Assembly: GCF_003148685.1 (NCBI RefSeq)
Contig: NZ_QGGR01000030.1
Location: forward strand, 1 to 64,000
Length of the DNA stretch: 64,000 nt
Origin: Actinoplanes xinjiangensis
GTDB taxonomy: Bacteria > Actinomycetota > Actinomycetes > Mycobacteriales > Micromonosporaceae
Direction: 5' to 3'
Part shown: in pieces, positions 8,034 through 17,001 of the stretch
Layout of the letters: every line of letters starts with the position of its first letter
Numbering within the stretch: position 1 is the stretch's first letter
Position numbers and translations under genes: made by a program
Notes under the pieces: model-generated
What the model saw: the letters and a program-made list of their open reading frames with translations, nothing else
Database searches by the model: none
What the model was told of the DNA's origin: nothing

Positions 8034-11000
8034 ATGAGAGCGTTTCGACGTTGGATCGCGGTGGCCACCGCCTCGGTGATGCTGGCCACGCTGGCGGCCG
8101 AGCCGGCCCGGGCCACCCCGGCGGCCGAACCGTACCTCGCGAACATCACCGAACTGCGTGAGTGGGCCGTCGAGCTGATGCGCTTCGGCGGGCCGTCCGT
8201 CGCCGGCGCCGCCGAGACGGCGTTGACCGGAACCGACGCCGACCTGCGCGCCTTCGCCGAGACAGGCGTCCAGGAGGCCGGCGCCCACGATGTCCGGGCC
8301 GAAGTGGAACAACTCGCCGGACTGGGCGGTGCGACGATGAAGCGCGCAGCCGAGGCGGCGTTCAACGGCTCGGACGCCGACCGGAGTGCGTTCCTCGCCT
8401 CCGGGTGGCGGACCCCGTGGGTGGCGGACGAGCGCGTGCGAACCGCCAACGTCCTGGCGACCGGCGGCCCGGCCACCCGGCAGGCCGCCCAGGCCGCGCT
8501 CAACGGCACGGCCGACGACGTGGCCGAGTTCCTCGCCACCCAACAGCACCAGACCCGGGCCGCCGACGACCGCATGCTGGTGGCGCAGATCATCGCCAGC
8601 GGGGGACCGGCGGTCCGCGCCGCGGCCCGTACGGCACTGAGCGGGTCGCCGCAGGATGTTCGGGAGTTCCTGGTCAGTGGTCAGCACGTGGCTCGTGCGC
8701 GGGACCAGGAACTGCTGACCGTGGCACAACTCGCCGGCATCGCCAGGGAAGCGGGTCTGCTCGCGGCGCAGGAGACCCAGGACGCGAAGGACGCCTCCGA
8801 CCGGGCGGTCGAGGCAGCCCGTCTCGCCAAGGAAGCAGCACAGCGCGCGGCGGCCGAGACCGAGGCCGCCCGCGACTCGGCGGCCAAGGCGTCCGCCGCC
8901 GCCGGCCGGGCCGCGGACGCCGCGCGCCGGGCGGCGCAGGCAGCGCAGACGGCGATCGCCGCCGCCCGCGCGGCCAGCAACGCGGCACGGGTGGCGGCCG
9001 GTGCGGCCGCCCGGGCGGCAACCGCCGCGGCCCTGGCCGGCGACGCCGCCGCACGGGCGTACACCGCGGCGGCGGACGCGGCCGGCGATGCGAACAAGGC
9101 CGACGCCGCGCGGCAGGCGGCGCAGCGGGCAAGGGACGCCGCGGCCGGGGCGCGCAAGGCGGCCGAGGCCGCTGCGGCAGCCCGAGACGCGGCCGGCGCT
9201 GCCGGGGACGCCGCGGTGGCGGCCAGCAACGCGATCATCAACGCCGAGGCGGCCGCAGCCGCGGCCGCCGAAGCCGCCGGTCACGCCGGGGTGTCCCAAG
9301 CCGAGGCGGCCCGGGCGCGGGCGGCAGCCGCCGAGGCCCGGAGGAAGGCCGCCGAGGCACGCAGGGCCGCGACCGCGGCGCAGACCCTGGCGCGGGAGGC
9401 GGCCGCCCACGCGGCGGATGCCATGCGGTTCGCTCAGGAGGCAGCCAACCGTGCGGAGGCCGCCGCGGCGGCGGCCGACGACGCGGCGGCGCACGCCGGG
9501 CAGGCCGCGGACTGGGCGGCGAAGTCGACACAACACGCGGCCGCCGCGATGGCCGCGGCGGAAGCGGCCGGCGCCGCAGTGCAGAAGGCACGGGATGTCG
9601 AGCAGACAGCGCGCCGTGCGGATGCCGAGCGGCTCGCCACGGCGACCGCCCAGGCGGTCCTGATCGCCGAGGCGGATCGGGCCGAGGAGCAGGCGAACCT
9701 GGCCAGGGCCGACTGGGACCAGGCCGAGCAGGCGCGGCGGGACGCCGAGACGAACGGGTGGCTGGCCGCGGCGCGCCAGGCCGGCGCACCCGCCGACACG
9801 GTCACGGCCAATGGTCGGCGGGTGGCGGCCCGGCTGCTGACCACCGGCGCCTCGTGGACCCGGATGGCGGCGGAACGGGCGCTCGCCGGGACACCGGCGG
9901 ACGTGGCCCACTTCGTGACCACCGGGCTGGACCAGGCCGCCCTCGAGGACGACCGGGCCAAGGTGGCTCACCTGGCGGACACGGCCGAGAAGCCGGCTGC
10001 CCGGACGGCGGCCGAGGCGGCACTGTTCGGCACTGCCGACCAGGTGAGGGAGTTCCTCCGGACCCGGGCGTACCCCGGCAAGGAGGCCGACGACCGGATC
10101 AAGATCGCGGCGCTGATGGCGGCCGGCGGCCCGGCGACCCGGGCCGCGGCACAGGCGGCCCTGAACGGCACCGACGCCGATCGGCAGGCATTCCTCACCC
10201 GGGGCCGGTATGCCGCGGCCGAGAATGACGATCGGATCGAGATCGCTCGTACGGTCGCGGCCGGTGGTCCGGAGGTCAAGGCAGCGGGGCAGATCGCTCT
10301 GGCCGGCCCGCGTGCAGCGGTACGCGACTTCCTCGCGGTGGAGCGGTTCCGGGCGGCGCAGCGTGACGCCGAGGCGGCGGCGCACGTCGCCAAGGTGCAG
10401 GCCATCATCCAGGACGCGGCCCGGGACTCCGCGGCGGCGTACGGGCAGGCAGCCGAGGCGGCGGCAGCGGCGGCTCGGGCGCGCAACGCCGCGGCCGAGG
10501 CGGAGGGCTACGCGCTGGAGGCTCGGGAGTCCGCCGAACAGGCCCGCGGGTACGCGGATCAGGCGGCTGAGTCGGCCCGGCAGGCTCAGCAGTCGGCGGC
10601 GCAAGCGGCGGAGTCGGCGCGGAGCGCATCCACCGCGGCGGCCGCGGCTGAACGGGACGCGGCAGCGGCGCAACGGTCCGCTGCGGCGGCGGCCGCTTCG
10701 GCGCACCGGGCGCGGGTCTCGGCCCAGGACGCGGCGAAGTCCGCCGCGGCGGCGTTCCAGTCTTCCCTGGACGCCAGCGCGGACGCCGCCGAGGCAGGCC
10801 GGCTCGCCAAGGAGGCCCTGGACCTGAGCATCGCCAAGCAGCGCGCGGAGGAGGAGGCGCGCCGTAAGGCCGGCCAGGACGGCACCGAGGGACTGCCCGA
10901 GTGCACGATCGTGCACAAGGTGCACGGCATCAAGTGCAAGGGCGGGGAACTGCTCGACGCGATCGCCGGCGAGGAGAACTGGTGCACCATCCGATATGGG

Positions 11001-11690
11001 CACGGTGAGCACTGCGACACCATCATGCAGCTCCAGCAGGACATCACCGCGCGGGAGGACGCGCAGGTCAAGGTCGTCTTCCAGATCATCCTCACGCTCT
11101 GCGGATTCATCCCGCTCGTCGGCGAGCCGTGTGACGCCCTCGACGCCTTCCTCGCCTACCTCGAAGGCGACGAGGAGGGCGCCATGCTCAGCCTGCTCTC
11201 GATGATCCCGCTGGGTGGATGGCTGTTCGGCGGCGCCCGAGGTGCCGACCTGCTCCGGCAGTTGCAGAAGTTCAAGAATCGGGCCTGCGGTGTCGTGTCC
11301 TCGCCCACCTATCATGGGCTGGCCGGTGCGGCCCGGGCGCCCGGTAACGACGAGTGCAGCATCAACTGGAACTGGCGGAGCCAGGCGTCGTTCGGGCACG
11401 CGTTCTCCCTGCACGGCGCGGGACCGGATCGTCGGCGTGGTCTGGAGGGCAGAGCACGGGGCACCGGGCAGGAGCAGGGTCAGTGGCTGGACAACGACCG
11501 AGCGGCGGAGTTCTTGCGGAGCATCTATGACCCGAACAATCGGCAGCCACGGATCGTCTGCATCCCGCCCGGCCTGGGACAGGTGATCATGCCGGACGGC
11601 ACCGATCCCGTCCCGGCTCAACGGGCCTGGGTGATCCCGATGCGCAACGGCGTGTACCGCAACGCCTACCCGATCTCGGGACCGTGCTGA
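8034..11690 (+). CDS. ALF-repeat polymorphic toxin candidate
   Basis: A 1218-aa secreted protein with an N-terminal signal peptide (about residues 1-30). Two blocks of ALF-type repeats (about 45-225 and 575-775), with units like GGPATRAAAQAALNGTDAD, flank and alternate with long Ala-rich heptad regions (about 240-545 and 775-950) that should form coiled coils. A Cys-rich linker (956-995) and a hydrophobic pre-toxin-like segment (about 1021-1061, FIPLVGEPCDALDAFLAYLE) precede a ~110-residue C-terminal module with SFGHAFSLHG, QGQWLDNDRAAEFL and an ending near NAYPISGPC. That pattern suggests a BECR-fold RNase-type toxin tip; activity is inferred. The stop overlaps the next gene, a probable immunity gene, by 7 bases. 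Confidence 0.8.
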   Translation: MRAFRRWIAVATASVMLATLAAEPARATPAAEPYLANITELREWAVELMRFGGPSVAGAAETALTGTDADLRAFAETGVQEAGAHDVRAEVEQLAGLGGATMKRAAEAAFNGSDADRSAFLASGWRTPWVADERVRTANVLATGGPATRQAAQAALNGTADDVAEFLATQQHQTRAADDRMLVAQIIASGGPAVRAAARTALSGSPQDVREFLVSGQHVARARDQELLTVAQLAGIAREAGLLAAQETQDAKDASDRAVEAARLAKEAAQRAAAETEAARDSAAKASAAAGRAADAARRAAQAAQTAIAAARAASNAARVAAGAAARAATAAALAGDAAARAYTAAADAAGDANKADAARQAAQRARDAAAGARKAAEAAAAARDAAGAAGDAAVAASNAIINAEAAAAAAAEAAGHAGVSQAEAARARAAAAEARRKAAEARRAATAAQTLAREAAAHAADAMRFAQEAANRAEAAAAAADDAAAHAGQAADWAAKSTQHAAAAMAAAEAAGAAVQKARDVEQTARRADAERLATATAQAVLIAEADRAEEQANLARADWDQAEQARRDAETNGWLAAARQAGAPADTVTANGRRVAARLLTTGASWTRMAAERALAGTPADVAHFVTTGLDQAALEDDRAKVAHLADTAEKPAARTAAEAALFGTADQVREFLRTRAYPGKEADDRIKIAALMAAGGPATRAAAQAALNGTDADRQAFLTRGRYAAAENDDRIEIARTVAAGGPEVKAAGQIALAGPRAAVRDFLAVERFRAAQRDAEAAAHVAKVQAIIQDAARDSAAAYGQAAEAAAAAARARNAAAEAEGYALEARESAEQARGYADQAAESARQAQQSAAQAAESARSASTAAAAAERDAAAAQRSAAAAAASAHRARVSAQDAAKSAAAAFQSSLDASADAAEAGRLAKEALDLSIAKQRAEEEARRKAGQDGTEGLPECTIVHKVHGIKCKGGELLDAIAGEENWCTIRYGHGEHCDTIMQLQQDITAREDAQVKVVFQIILTLCGFIPLVGEPCDALDAFLAYLEGDEEGAMLSLLSMIPLGGWLFGGARGADLLRQLQKFKNRACGVVSSPTYHGLAGAARAPGNDECSINWNWRSQASFGHAFSLHGAGPDRRRGLEGRARGTGQEQGQWLDNDRAAEFLRSIYDPNNRQPRIVCIPPGLGQVIMPDGTDPVPAQRAWVIPMRNGVYRNAYPISGPC

Positions 11691-12190
11691 CAACCTCGTT
11701 GCGGCTGTGGCTGGACCTCCCGTCGGGTCCGGCCACACCCGGCCGGGACCTCGGCGACGACGACCGATCCGGCTATCCGTATTTGGTCATGGCGGTGTGC
11801 GGCCTCCTCGGTGCCACCGACTGCCGCTTCCACGCGAGCGGCTTCGGAGCCGAAGAGTGGTACGTGGACGTCGCGTACGATCTCGCCACCGTGATGGAGG
11901 CGGTACCGGAGGTGCTGGACGGCTTGCGGTCCGGCCGCGCGTGCGAGATGGACATGTACGGGCAAGGGGTTGAACGGACCCTGCATTTCTCGGCCGGTGG
12001 TGATGCCGTCGACGTCGAGTGCCGCTCGGGGACCTCCTGGATGCCGGATCCGGCGGTGGTCCGCCACGACCGTGCCGCGCTGATCGCGATGGTGGAGAAG
12101 CTGGCGGCGGACTTCGGGCGTGCCGTGGCGATCGGTCTGCCCCGGCTCGCCGGTCTGGAGCCGTTCGCCGGGTGGCGGCGAGCGGCGTGA
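11684..12190 (+). CDS. Probable immunity protein for the ALF-repeat toxin
   Basis: A 168-aa soluble acidic protein without signal peptide. I do not recognise a named family. Its GTG start lies inside the last codons of the toxin gene (7-base overlap, different frame), so it is translationally coupled to the toxin. Visible features are an N-terminal beta-rich stretch, a central GAEEWYVDVAYDLATVMEAV and DMYGQGVERTLHF, and a C-terminal helix LIAMVEKLAADFGRAVAIGL. Cytosolic location, small size and tight coupling downstream of a toxin tip are the hallmarks of a cognate immunity protein; the role is inferred from context, not from sequence similarity. Confidence 0.65.
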   Translation: MLTTSLRLWLDLPSGPATPGRDLGDDDRSGYPYLVMAVCGLLGATDCRFHASGFGAEEWYVDVAYDLATVMEAVPEVLDGLRSGRACEMDMYGQGVERTLHFSAGGDAVDVECRSGTSWMPDPAVVRHDRAALIAMVEKLAADFGRAVAIGLPRLAGLEPFAGWRRAA

Positions 12191-12281
12191 CCCCGCGGGC
12201 GCGATGCCCCGGCCCCGCGCCCGCGGCGAACCATTGATGGTCATCTGTCGATTGATCTGGCCTCCGGAGGGTTGCCCCGCC

Positions 12282-12297
12282 TACACTCCCGTACATC
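12282..12297 (+). promoter_or_regulatory. Possible -10 element just ahead of the SARP gene
   Basis: TACACT at 12282-12287 lies only 10 bases before the ATG at 12298, and no Shine-Dalgarno sequence is visible. A leaderless or nearly leaderless mRNA, common in actinobacteria, would explain both. A -35 box at good spacing is not evident. Confidence 0.35.
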
Positions 12298-15147
12298 ATG
12301 GACTTCCTGGTCCTCGGCCCGCTGGTGGTGCGCTCGCGGGGGACACTCGTCGACCTCGGCCGGCGCCGGCGGGAGCGTTGCCTGCTCGGCCTGCTGTTGT
12401 TGCAGCCCGGCCGGGTGATCGCCGTCGACCGGCTTGTGGACCTGCTCTGGGCGGGTGATCCGCCGGAACGGGCCAGGGCCACCCTCAACAGTCACGTCTC
12501 CCGGCTGCGCGGGGCGCTGGGCGCGGCCGGTGACGCGCGGCTGCACCGGCACGGCGACGGGTACCGGCTGGCGGTCGAGCCCGGCCGGGTGGACGCGCAC
12601 CGGTTCACGGCTCTGGTGGCACAGGCCGAGACGATCGATGATCCGGCACGGCGCGCCGGCGTGCTGCGGGACGCGCTGGCGCTGTGGCGGGGCGACCTGC
12701 TGGCCGATGTGGCCGATGCGCCACTGCGGGAGCGGGTCGGGGCGGGGCTCGCCGAGCAGCGGCTGGGCGCCACCGAGGCGATGCTGGCCGCGGAACTGGC
12801 ATGCGGACGGCACCTGGCCGCCGTACCGGCGCTGACCGAACTGGCCGAGGCGTACCCGTACCGTGAAGGTCTGTCGTCGCTGTTGATGCTCGCGCTGTAT
12901 CGCAGCGGGCGGGCGAGTGATGCGCTGGCGGTCTATCGCCGGGCCCGGGCCCGGCTGGCCGGTGACCTGGGCACCGAGCCGGGCGCCGAGTTGCGCCGGC
13001 GGCATGAGGCGGTGCTGCGCGGTGATCCCGCGCTGGACCTTCCGGAACCGGCGGTCACCGCCGGCACGGTATCCACGGCCACCGCCGGCACGGTGGCGGC
13101 GACGGTCAGCGCCGACGGGGGATCCGCGACCGCCGCCGGCGCGGTACCGGCCCAGCTGCCGGTCGCTCCCGGTCGTCTCATCGGCCGCGACGACGCGCTC
13201 GTGGAACTGGACACGATGCTGGACGCGCCGACGCCGCTGGTCGTGGTGGAGGGCCCGGCGGGAGTCGGTAAGACCGCGCTCGCGTTGCGGTGGGCGGTCA
13301 CGGTCCGGGAGCGGCTGCCGGACGGGCAGATCTATCTCAACCTGCGGGGCTTCGCCACCGACCCGCCGCTGTCGGCCGCCGACGCGCTGGGCCGGCTGCT
13401 GCGGACGTTGGGCGTGCCGGCCGCGGAGGTTCCGGCCGGCGCCGACGAGGCCGCGGCCCGGTTCCGCACCGCGGTCACCGGCCGGCGGATGCTGCTGCTG
13501 CTCGACAACGCCTCCGGTGTGGACCAGGTCCGGCCGCTGCTGCCGGGCGACCCGCGCTGCGTGGTCGTGGTGACCAGCCGCAACCGGCTCGGTGGGCTGG
13601 TCGCGCTGGAGGGTGCCCGCCGCATCGGGCTGGTCCCGCTGGCGCCGAAGGACGCGGTCGCGCTGCTGCACCACCTTCTCGGCGACGGCCGTCTCCCCGG
13701 ACGGGCCCGGGAGACGGCGGCGGTCGCGGAACTGGCCGAGGTCTGCGGCAACCTGCCGCTGGCGCTGCGGATCGCCGGCGCCAACCTGGCGGGCGACCCG
13801 GAGCGGCCGGTGGCGTCCTACCTGCGGGAGGCCGCCGGGGCACTGTCCGCGCTCAGCGTGGAGGGCGACTCGCAGGCCGCGGTCCGGCTGGCGTTCGACC
13901 TGTCGTATCTGAAGCTGCCGCCGCCCGCGGCCCGGCTCTTCCGCCTGCTGAGTCTGGTGCCCGGACAGATCGCCCCGACCGGTGCCGCGGCCGCCCTAGC
14001 CGGGACCGCGGACGGCATCGAGACGGTGCTGGGCACGCTCGCCGACGCCAGTCTGGTGGAACAGCCGGCGCCGGGCCGCTACACGATGCACGACCTGATC
14101 GCCCGCCACGCGCGGGAACGGCTGGCCACCGACGAGCCGGCGGCGGACCGGTCGGCGGCGGTGATCCGGCTCCTGGACTGGTATCTGGCGGCGTTCCACA
14201 CCGCGCACACCGCTCTCGCGCCGTACCGGACGACGGTGTCGATACCCGAGCCGCCGCCGCCCGCGATACCGGCGTTCACCGGTGACCCGCTCGCGTTCCT
14301 GGAGCAGGTCCGGGAGATGCTGCCCGGCCTGGTGCGCTTCGCCGTCGAGGAGGGGCACCCCGAACGCGGCTGGCAGATGGCGTATCTGCTCGGGCCGTAC
14401 TTCCAGATGCACGGTGACGGGCCGGACAGTCTGCGGATCTACCGGACCGGGCTGGCGGCCGCCCGGGAGACGGCGGGGCCGACGGCACAGGCGGCACTGC
14501 ACAACAGCGCCGGGATCGCGTACGCCATCGCCCGTCGCCTGCCGGAGGCCGCCGAACACCTGGAGCGGGCCGTCGAGGCGTTCCGTGCCGCCGGGATGAC
14601 CGACGCGGTGGCCGGCGCGCTGTCCAATCTCGGCCGGCTGCGGGTCGAGCAGCATCAGCTGGCCGAGGCCCGCGCCGTCTACGAGGAGGCCGCCCGGCTG
14701 CGGGAGAGCACCGGCGACACCCGCAGGCTCGGGACCGTCCTGAACAATCTGGGCACGCTGCTGGCCGAGTTCGGCGAGAACGAGGCCGCGCTGGTGCACC
14801 TGCGGCGCGCTCTGGAGTTGCACCGGCGGCACGACGACCGGGGCGGGGCCGGGCACACCCAGGACAGCATCGGCATGCTGCACCTGCGCGCCGGTGAGAT
14901 CGACGCCGCACTGGCCGGTTTCCACGCCGCGCTGGCCGATCTGCGGGCCGTCGGTTATCGCGAGGCGGAGGGCGCGACGCTGGCGAACATCGGTCACGCC
15001 CATCTGTCCCGCGGTGACACCGCGGCCGCGCTCGAGCACCTGCGCCAGGCGGCGGAGTGTTTCCACGCCACCCGCGACACCCATCGGGAGCTGCTGATCC
15101 GCCAGGAGATGGCCGCCCTGCAACAACCGGATCACCATCCCGGATGA
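12298..15147 (+). CDS. AfsR/SARP-family transcriptional regulator (BTAD, NB-ARC, TPR)
   Basis: A 949-aa cytosolic regulator. Residues 1-95 form an OmpR-like winged helix, ~95-245 the bacterial transcriptional activation domain (LYRSGRASDALAVYRRARAR is typical), ~285-570 a STAND/NB-ARC ATPase with Walker A GPAGVGKTAL near 319, and ~690-940 a run of tetratricopeptide repeats (for example EARAVYEEAARLRESTGD). Such proteins activate secondary metabolism or developmental genes through direct-repeat operators. It is transcribed alone, ends at a strong bidirectional terminator, and its target cannot be read from neighbours. ATG 12298 is favoured because the protein starts directly with the winged helix (MDFLVLGPL). 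Confidence 0.92.
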   Translation: MDFLVLGPLVVRSRGTLVDLGRRRRERCLLGLLLLQPGRVIAVDRLVDLLWAGDPPERARATLNSHVSRLRGALGAAGDARLHRHGDGYRLAVEPGRVDAHRFTALVAQAETIDDPARRAGVLRDALALWRGDLLADVADAPLRERVGAGLAEQRLGATEAMLAAELACGRHLAAVPALTELAEAYPYREGLSSLLMLALYRSGRASDALAVYRRARARLAGDLGTEPGAELRRRHEAVLRGDPALDLPEPAVTAGTVSTATAGTVAATVSADGGSATAAGAVPAQLPVAPGRLIGRDDALVELDTMLDAPTPLVVVEGPAGVGKTALALRWAVTVRERLPDGQIYLNLRGFATDPPLSAADALGRLLRTLGVPAAEVPAGADEAAARFRTAVTGRRMLLLLDNASGVDQVRPLLPGDPRCVVVVTSRNRLGGLVALEGARRIGLVPLAPKDAVALLHHLLGDGRLPGRARETAAVAELAEVCGNLPLALRIAGANLAGDPERPVASYLREAAGALSALSVEGDSQAAVRLAFDLSYLKLPPPAARLFRLLSLVPGQIAPTGAAAALAGTADGIETVLGTLADASLVEQPAPGRYTMHDLIARHARERLATDEPAADRSAAVIRLLDWYLAAFHTAHTALAPYRTTVSIPEPPPPAIPAFTGDPLAFLEQVREMLPGLVRFAVEEGHPERGWQMAYLLGPYFQMHGDGPDSLRIYRTGLAAARETAGPTAQAALHNSAGIAYAIARRLPEAAEHLERAVEAFRAAGMTDAVAGALSNLGRLRVEQHQLAEARAVYEEAARLRESTGDTRRLGTVLNNLGTLLAEFGENEAALVHLRRALELHRRHDDRGGAGHTQDSIGMLHLRAGEIDAALAGFHAALADLRAVGYREAEGATLANIGHAHLSRGDTAAALEHLRQAAECFHATRDTHRELLIRQEMAALQQPDHHPG

Positions 15148-15200
15148 GCGGTGGCCGCCGCGGCCGCGGCGGACCGGCAAAAGGCCTCGAACAGCGAGCG

Positions 15201-15235
15201 CTCCGGTACGGCGGCCGCGCGCCGCCGTACCGGAG
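15201..15235. terminator. Bidirectional hairpin terminator
   Basis: A perfect 15-base stem (CTCCGGTACGGCGGC and its complement) with a 5-base loop CGCGC lies between the convergent ends of the SARP gene (15147) and the secreted repeat protein (15250). No strong T-tract follows, which is common for actinobacterial terminators. Confidence 0.75.
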
Positions 15236-15249
15236 GATTCAGGGATGTC

Positions 15250-15798
15250 TCACACGCGGCACTGCCACGAGTGGGCGTCGTGGAAGTCGGCGAACCGGTC
15301 GACGGTGGCGTAGCCGAAGGTGGTCTCCCGGCATGCCGCGAGCACGTCGATGTCGGTGGGGGCGCCGCCGGTGACGCAGTGCCAGTCGTAGACCGTGTCA
15401 CCGGTCAGCGCCGCGCCGTCGGCGCCGATGCTCCGGCAGTACCGGTCGAAGTCCGGCGTCACCACGTCGGAGCGGACCCGCCAGCAGCCGATGCTCTCCG
15501 GGCGGTGGAAGTCGCCGATCCGGTCGACGGCCTGGTCGATGCCGTGGGTCCAGCGGCAGGCCGCGTCGAGGGCGATGCCGGCGTCCCGCCCGTCCGCGGT
15601 GCGGCAGTGCCAGTCGTAGGCGGTGGCACCGGACAGGACGGCCGCGGCGTGGCCCAGCGACTGGCAGTAGCCGGTCAGGTTGGGCGCGCCCAACTCCCGG
15701 GGCGGCGGCGGGGACGCCGAGGCGGGCGCGATCGCTAGGACCAGAGCCGCGCCGGCGCCGAGCAGCAGGGTGAACAGGAGACGGATCAGGGTGCGCAC
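15250..15798 (-). CDS. Small secreted protein with a duplicated YDWHC domain
   Basis: A 182-aa exported protein: signal peptide over residues ~1-29, then two tandem ~68-residue repeats. Each follows the plan YC-S-G-A-L-G-T-YDWHC, then ACR, then VDR and DFH, ending in a Cys near the repeat end (SIGCWRV and SWQCRV). The four conserved Cys per repeat suggest two disulphides in each extracellular domain. I do not recognise a functional family; it resembles short actinobacterial secreted domains of unknown role. It lies 18 bases downstream of the DUF6209-like secreted gene on the same strand, so the two are probably co-expressed. Confidence 0.8.
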   Translation of the reverse strand: MRTLIRLLFTLLLGAGAALVLAIAPASASPPPPRELGAPNLTGYCQSLGHAAAVLSGATAYDWHCRTADGRDAGIALDAACRWTHGIDQAVDRIGDFHRPESIGCWRVRSDVVTPDFDRYCRSIGADGAALTGDTVYDWHCVTGGAPTDIDVLAACRETTFGYATVDRFADFHDAHSWQCRV

Positions 15799-15816
15799 GG
15801 GTTCTCTCCTTCGCGC

Positions 15817-16647
15817 TCAGGCGATCGTGTACGCGTAATTGGCGCCGAAGTCGGAGTCGTAGGCGGTGCAGCCGCTGCGCTGCCCGGTGACCCGGAACCA
15901 CAGCTCCAGCTCCCGGGTGCCGGGTGCGATGTCGACGGTGGCGGGAACGGGCGTGCCGTGGGCACCGGTCAGGGCCTGGGACCGCACCGGGCCGCCGTCG
16001 AAGCGGAACAGGACGTCGATGTGCCAGGCGGCCACACCGTGGTAGGTCTCCCGGCACTGCGGGAGGCGGGCGGTGTCGTACCGGATGGCGAGGCCGTGGC
16101 CGGCGCGGATCGTGCCGGTGACCGACTCGGACCAGTCGGCGCCGAACGTGGCGACCGCGGGCTGCCCGATGGCGTAGTGGTAGTTGGCGCCGGACCGCGA
16201 GTCGTACTCACTGCATCCGGTCCGGTCGCCGGCGTGGAACCACAGTTCCAGGTCCTGCCCGCCGAGCGGCAGGTCGATGCTGACCGGAACCTTGACGTTG
16301 TGCCGGTTCTCGTCGAGCCGGGTGACCGCCTGTGTCGTGATGGGCCCGCCGTCGATGCGGTAGTAGACGCCGATGCTCCAGGCGTCCCCGCCGGCGTACT
16401 GGTTGCGGCACTGGGAGAGCCGGGCCAGGTCGTAGTCGACCACGACGGGCCGGTTCGCCTCCAGGGTTCCGTCGAGCCGGTCGGTCCCGTCGGCCGCGAA
16501 GTGCAGCACGGGGGTGCCGTCGGTGGTGGGGGTGGCCGCCGCGGCCGGCGCCGCCATGGCGGCCAGTGCGGCCATGCCCAGCACGAGGATGCGGGTGATG
16601 CCCGCCATGGTCCGGCGTCTCGAGGTGATCCCAGTGGTGCGGTGCAT
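15817..16647 (-). CDS. Secreted DUF6209-like protein
   Basis: A 276-aa exported protein with a signal peptide (hydrophobic run ILVLGMAALAAMAAPAAAA at about residues 19-37) and two ~110-residue beta-rich repeats. Each repeat starts HFAADGTDRL or TFGADWSESV, contains YDLARLSQCR or YDTARLPQCR, and ends LELWF, then GC, then YDS-GANY. This pattern matches my memory of the DUF6209 family, whose function is unknown. ATG 16647 is chosen because AGAGAAGGAAAGCG sits directly upstream; an earlier in-frame ATG at 16734 lacks such a site. It is first of a two-gene unit with the YDWHC protein. Conserved Cys residues fit an extracellular fold. Confidence 0.75.
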   Translation of the reverse strand: MHRTTGITSRRRTMAGITRILVLGMAALAAMAAPAAAATPTTDGTPVLHFAADGTDRLDGTLEANRPVVVDYDLARLSQCRNQYAGGDAWSIGVYYRIDGGPITTQAVTRLDENRHNVKVPVSIDLPLGGQDLELWFHAGDRTGCSEYDSRSGANYHYAIGQPAVATFGADWSESVTGTIRAGHGLAIRYDTARLPQCRETYHGVAAWHIDVLFRFDGGPVRSQALTGAHGTPVPATVDIAPGTRELELWFRVTGQRSGCTAYDSDFGANYAYTIA

Positions 16648-17001
16648 CGCTTTCCTTCTCTCAGATCGCTGCGGAGGGTGCAACGCTCGCTGCAACATCA
16701 GGCAGAGACTGCAAGTTCTTCCAGGATCAGTCAAGGCGAATCATCACGTTGGGTATTCACAAGAGGCCTCGCAGTCATGAACGCAAGCGGTTCGATAGAG
16801 GCTGTACGTGTTCAAATAAGGCCTTCATGAACAACGTGGGCTTCGTCACGAGCAGTGATCACCCCAGGTTTCGGCGCAGTGGATGCAAGAACTTGCAGCA
16901 CCGATCCGCTCCTTGGTTGAGCTGCCGAAGGACTCTCGGCTACACCCTCCTGCGCAGCAACGTCAGCGACCGCGATCGAGCCGTGCTGAAGAATCCCGAG
17001 C
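16648..17001. other. Divergent intergenic region with a repeated palindrome
   Basis: No gene is visible in these 354 bases between divergent genes. The region is less GC-rich than its surroundings. A symmetric element TGCAAGAACTTGCA at 16884-16897 has a near copy TGCAAGTTCTTCCA at 16710-16723, about 174 bases apart; each lies near one of the divergent starts. The elements could be operators for one dimeric regulator acting on both genes. No clear promoter hexamers were identified. Confidence 0.4.

Noticed and set aside
5561..8593. A 1010-codon minus-strand open frame opposite the pseudoprotease gene
   Set aside because: Composition typical of an antisense shadow, no ribosome site, and no recognisable protein content.
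8001..11738. A 1245-codon open frame on the minus strand opposite the ALF-repeat toxin gene
   Set aside because: It is the mirror of a high-GC gene with strong third-position bias. Its product is Arg/Gly/Leu-rich low complexity with no domain, while the plus-strand frame has a signal peptide and recognisable repeats.
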